A stretch of DNA of 17,508 bases, taken from Dehalococcoidia bacterium UBA3254 (GTDB taxonomy: Bacteria; Chloroflexota; Dehalococcoidia; Dehalococcoidales; UBA3254). Both the position numbers and the translations under genes were made by a program. The notes under the pieces are model-generated. The model saw only the letters and a list, made by a program, of their open reading frames with translations, was not told the origin of the DNA and did no database searches. The DNA is taken from assembly GCA_002362735.1 (NCBI GenBank), contig DEUU01000161.1, positions 1-17,508 of the forward strand, read 5' to 3'. Below, piece by piece: positions 14,978-17,508 of the stretch (its first letter is position 1; every line of letters starts with the position of its first letter).

Positions 14978-15440
14978 AGTAATTGTAACGGTTTTGTTGA
15001 TTATCGGCGGTGTAGTGGCGGCCTTCGCCATTATGAACGGGGTTTACCCAGCTATAGAGCGAAGCAGCAACGCCATTAATACGGCAACCGATAAGGTCAA
15101 TGACCAGATTAAAAGCCAGATCGAGATCATCAATATCAGCAGTGTTGACTCCAGTGTCTATGTGTGGATCAAAAACACGGGTGCGTCGAACATCGGCAGC
15201 ATTGAGAACAGCGATGTCTTTCTAACGGAAGGAGTCAATATCGAAAACATTGGTTATAGTAGCGATTCTGCTCCCCAGCCATATTGGAATTATCAATTAA
15301 CCGGCGACCACACCCTCTGGGGGCCTACCGTTACAAATGAGATCATGATTCATCTGGCTGCGCCCCTGGCGGCTGGATCATATCAAGTTAAGTTTATTAT
15401 CCCTAATGGAATTGCCGACCAAGCCACTTTTGGGGAGTAA
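14970..15440 (+). CDS. arlG: ArlG-like archaellum anchoring protein
   Basis: This 156-residue protein has one N-terminal membrane helix (about 4-24) without a class III cleavage motif. A short linker follows, then a beta-sandwich domain outside the membrane. The phrase QIEIINISS (50-58) followed by VYVWIKNTGASNI (63-75) and DVFL (82-85) is close to the archaeal ArlG pattern (IEIIN, then YVKNTG, then DVF). ArlG forms a filament-like stalk capped by ArlF that contacts the S-layer and acts as stator. The ATG lies inside the end of the preceding gene (ATGGATAA overlap), which suggests coupled translation. ArlF and ArlG are related, so the naming of this gene and the next could be swapped. Confidence 0.75.
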   Translation: MDKVIVTVLLIIGGVVAAFAIMNGVYPAIERSSNAINTATDKVNDQIKSQIEIINISSVDSSVYVWIKNTGASNIGSIENSDVFLTEGVNIENIGYSSDSAPQPYWNYQLTGDHTLWGPTVTNEIMIHLAAPLAAGSYQVKFIIPNGIADQATFGE

Positions 15441-15445
15441 CAGGA

Positions 15446-15964
15446 ATGGAATCGATACTGATCAGTTTCGTTACCTTAGTTTTGATCATCGTCAGCACCG
15501 TAACCCTGACGATGAATACGGTTAATTCGTCTGCTAAACTCACGGATTCATGGAAAGCTATGCAAGAAAAAGCGAATACAATCAGGAGGACCGAAATTGT
15601 CAGCTGCCCTCCCGAGTCTTATGCTGGTGGAATTATAGATTTGGTGGTTAAAAACACTGGACAGGTCAATATAAGTGACTTTGCGCATTGGGATGTAATC
15701 GTCGAGAGCCAGAATGGCGGGGTAGATTCTATGAAATATTCTGCGAACTATCCCCCGGAAAATAGTCAATGGGCAATAAAGGGAATTTTTATCTCGGAAA
15801 ATGTTACCGAAGTATTTGATTTGAATATTCTCAATCCCGGAGAGCAGATGGTGATCGGAATAAATCCAACCGGCATGATAGATGTGGCTAAGACCGTCAA
15901 AATAACGTTATCGACTGCTGAGGGCATTACCTCCCAATGCTTTGTTACCGAGCAGGCGCCTTAG
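15446..15964 (+). CDS. arlF: ArlF-like archaellum anchoring protein
   Basis: This 172-residue protein has one N-terminal membrane helix (about 4-24) and a short amphipathic segment. A beta-sandwich domain follows with IIDLVVKNTGQVNISDF (63-79) and a late LNPGEQMVI segment. This matches the ArlF/ArlG pair of small membrane-anchored Ig-like proteins. ArlF binds S-layer in archaea. C54, near the first strand, and C165, near the last, could form a disulfide outside the membrane. The gene starts 5 bases after the arlG stop, with GGAGTAACAGGA before the ATG. The order G then F before H is that of Crenarchaeota. The assignment rests on position and fold pattern more than on close sequence identity. 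Confidence 0.72.
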   Translation: MESILISFVTLVLIIVSTVTLTMNTVNSSAKLTDSWKAMQEKANTIRRTEIVSCPPESYAGGIIDLVVKNTGQVNISDFAHWDVIVESQNGGVDSMKYSANYPPENSQWAIKGIFISENVTEVFDLNILNPGEQMVIGINPTGMIDVAKTVKITLSTAEGITSQCFVTEQAP

Positions 15965-15986
15965 CCATTACTGAGGATTTAATGAT

Positions 15987-16706
15987 ATGTTGTTAAAAAA
16001 ACCCGAAGGAACTGAAAAACGCATTATCACCACCGGTCACGCGGAAATAGACAAGAAGCTGGGCGGAGGAATCCCGATGGGTTCTTTGACGCTGATAGAA
16101 GGACAATCGGATGCCGGCAAATCGGTGGTTAGTCAACAGATGATCTGGGGCTCTTTAGCCGGCGGGTTCAATGTTCTCCTGTTTACTACGGAAAATACAG
16201 TGAAAAGCCTGGTGAGCCAGATGGAAAGCCTGGGTCAAAATATCCTGGACTATTTGTTACTGGGCAGGTTGAAGGTTTTTTATATGAAGCCTTCCCAAAT
16301 CAAACTCTACCCGGCAGCCACCTTTGATATTATTTTAGCGGGTATCGAAAAATATAGTTCGTGCCAGCTGACAGTGATCGATTCTCTTACTCCGATCGTA
16401 TCCGGTTCGGAGGTATTGAAAATCCTGAGCTATTTCGAACACTGCAAGTCCATCTGTGATGAGGGCAGGACCATTATCAATGTCATGCACAGTTATGCCC
16501 TCGACAACGACACACTGATCCGCGTTCGCTCGGCCTGCGATGCTCACCTCAAGCTCACCATCGAAAAGGTCGGCGATAAACTGGTCAAGAGCCTTGAGGT
16601 AGCCAAAGTGCGGGGAGCAACCCAGAATACCAGCAATGTGGTGGCCTTCGAGGTTGAACCTCAGGTTGGAATGAAAATTATGCCAATTTCGCGAGCTAAA
16701 GCTTAG
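15987..16706 (+). CDS. arlH: ArlH, RecA/KaiC-like ATP-binding regulator of the archaellum motor
   Basis: This 239-residue protein has the length of archaeal ArlH. ArlH is a KaiC-like protein that binds ATP, sits under ArlI and controls assembly and rotation. The N-terminal pattern KKLGGGIPMGSLTLIEG (23-39) leads into Walker A GQSDAGKS (39-46). The sensor-like TTEN (67-70) follows. Walker B is QLTVIDS (127-133), with D132 as the metal-binding aspartate. The family glutamate beside Walker B is replaced by S133, as is common in ArlH, which shows no or little ATP hydrolysis. The N-terminus has the TGHAEIDKKLGGG signature of KaiC relatives. It sits between arlF and arlI, as expected. The ATG at 15987 has only a weak upstream GAGGA (15970-15974). 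Confidence 0.92.
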   Translation: MLLKKPEGTEKRIITTGHAEIDKKLGGGIPMGSLTLIEGQSDAGKSVVSQQMIWGSLAGGFNVLLFTTENTVKSLVSQMESLGQNILDYLLLGRLKVFYMKPSQIKLYPAATFDIILAGIEKYSSCQLTVIDSLTPIVSGSEVLKILSYFEHCKSICDEGRTIINVMHSYALDNDTLIRVRSACDAHLKLTIEKVGDKLVKSLEVAKVRGATQNTSNVVAFEVEPQVGMKIMPISRAKA

Positions 16707-16715
16707 GAGATATCA

Positions 16716-17508
16716 GTGTCTACAACAACTCTTCCTTTTAAGTCCAAAGATACACTTGAAGGCATTGAAAGTGACGCCTCGCCGCGTGACCTATTGGGTG
16801 CGTTGCCGGAAGGGCTCCAAAAAGCGGCTCAAGATTATCCTCATCTTTTCGAATATCTTAAAATATTAACTCTATCCAAAATCAGCATACCGGAGTATTA
16901 TACCGAACTGACCCGCAGCCTGGCTCAAAAACAGCAACTGAACCTGATCTATCCGGTAGGCCACCTCGGTGTGTTTGTGCATATCTTATCTGATGAAAAT
17001 GGAGACCGGAATTACTACATTCAGGTCGAGCCGTCTACAACTCTAGACATTGACGCCAAAGTACAGGAAGTGGACGATGCCTGCATTGCGATCAGTTATA
17101 ATTTTAAAGGAATTGATCCCAATCAGGAAAAAGAGAAGAAACTCCTGGAGTATGTTGACCAGGTCACCACGCAAACCGCAGTAAACAAGCCCTCAACATC
17201 TAATAAATTTCTTAGCCTTCTCCATAAAAAGAAGGAAAAGGAAGAAAAAGTTCTAGTAAATACGAATCAATTGGAAGCGATCAAATATTCTTTTCTCAGG
17301 GATAAAATCGGTCTGGGTGTTCTCCAGCCGTTGATCGAAGACCCTTATATTGAAGATATTAGCTGTTCCGGAATGGGGAATGTCTTCATTGAGCATAAAA
17401 TCTTCAAGAGTTTAAAGAGTACAATCACCTTTTCCAACTTTGAGGAGCTTGACGATTTCGTCATCCGACTGGCTGAGCGAGTAAAAAAACCAGTTACCTA
17501 TAAAAATC
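16716..17508 (+). CDS. arlI: ArlI, secretion-type motor ATPase (N-terminal part, runs off window)
   Basis: The frame is open from the GTG at 16716 to the window end, giving 264 residues. AGGAGA (16705-16710) lies 5 bases before the start and overlaps the arlH stop. ArlI is the hexameric ATPase that drives assembly and rotation of the archaellum. The visible part has an extended N-terminal domain, a lysine/glutamate-rich linker (about 167-180) and then the family signature: IGLGVLQPLIEDPYIEDISC (about 198-217), FIEHKIFKSLKS (about 225-236) and ELDDFVIRLAERVKKPV (about 245-261). These match archaeal ArlI closely, including the ELDxFVxxLA phrase. The Walker boxes lie beyond the window. A Tad- or type II-secretion ATPase is the alternative, but the arlH-arlI order makes ArlI much more likely. 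Confidence 0.9.
   Translation, partial: MSTTTLPFKSKDTLEGIESDASPRDLLGALPEGLQKAAQDYPHLFEYLKILTLSKISIPEYYTELTRSLAQKQQLNLIYPVGHLGVFVHILSDENGDRNYYIQVEPSTTLDIDAKVQEVDDACIAISYNFKGIDPNQEKEKKLLEYVDQVTTQTAVNKPSTSNKFLSLLHKKKEKEEKVLVNTNQLEAIKYSFLRDKIGLGVLQPLIEDPYIEDISCSGMGNVFIEHKIFKSLKSTITFSNFEELDDFVIRLAERVKKPVTYKN

Noticed and set aside
13439..17508. Type IV pilus or Tad system instead of archaellum
   Set aside because: ArlH-like KaiC protein directly before the ATPase, the two small beta-sandwich anchor proteins and the FlaD/E-like domain are archaellum hallmarks. No PilC, PilM-Q or TadB/C genes are present.
1..17508. tRNA, rRNA or CRISPR features
   Set aside because: No cloverleaf, no rRNA-like stretch and no regularly spaced repeats were found in the intergenic parts on either strand.

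Overview
The window looks like a chromosome segment of a Chloroflexota bacterium, probably from the Dehalococcoidia or a near relative. This is inferred from three things: the style of the repeat-rich surface protein at the left end, the hisZ-dependent histidine genes, and above all a block of archaellum (archaeal-type motility filament) genes lying beside ordinary bacterial housekeeping genes. Archaellum loci are known in some Chloroflexota. The housekeeping genes use bacterial sigma-70-like promoters, GGAGG ribosome binding sites and several TTG or GTG starts. No rRNA, tRNA, CRISPR array or insertion sequence was seen.

Layout. (1) 1-2194, plus strand: the 3' end of a large surface protein with four InlB-type repeats and a C-terminal membrane anchor; its start lies outside the window. 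(2) 2214-7023, minus strand: rlmB, then a hisZ-hisG-hisD block with its own likely promoter. HisG is a tandem two-copy protein in which each copy has lost a different part of the active site, and HisZ lacks the arginines needed for aminoacylation. (3) 7059-11604, plus strand: an NfeD-like/slipin pair, a small unknown protein, the UvrD/PcrA helicase (possibly leaderless) and a flavodoxin-fold FMN protein with a compact cysteine motif. (4) 11605-13438: a sparse, AT-rich stretch. It holds a 40-residue zinc-finger-like protein, a convergent 47-residue membrane protein (DUF3096-like) with a shared bidirectional terminator, a decayed InlB-type repeat gene with in-frame stops, and a small HTH protein. 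The HTH gene is followed by a perfect 8+8 bp inverted repeat overlapping a sigma-28-like promoter match. (5) 13439-17508, plus strand: the archaellum cluster. It runs archaellin, a strong hairpin, an ArlC/D/E-like protein, ArlG-like, ArlF-like, ArlH and the start of ArlI, which runs off the window.

How the genes work together. In the archaellum model, the prepilin-type archaellin is processed after Gly18 and polymerised by the ArlI ATPase, regulated by the RecA-like ArlH. ArlF and ArlG would anchor the machine to the cell envelope, and the ArlC/D/E-like protein would form the cytosolic ring or switch that links to chemotaxis. The order G-F-H-I matches the crenarchaeal (Sulfolobus) order better than the euryarchaeal F-G-H-I, while the ArlC/D/E-like component is of the euryarchaeal kind. 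The hairpin directly after the archaellin stop fits high filament-subunit expression with lower machinery expression. The HTH gene upstream is the obvious candidate local regulator.
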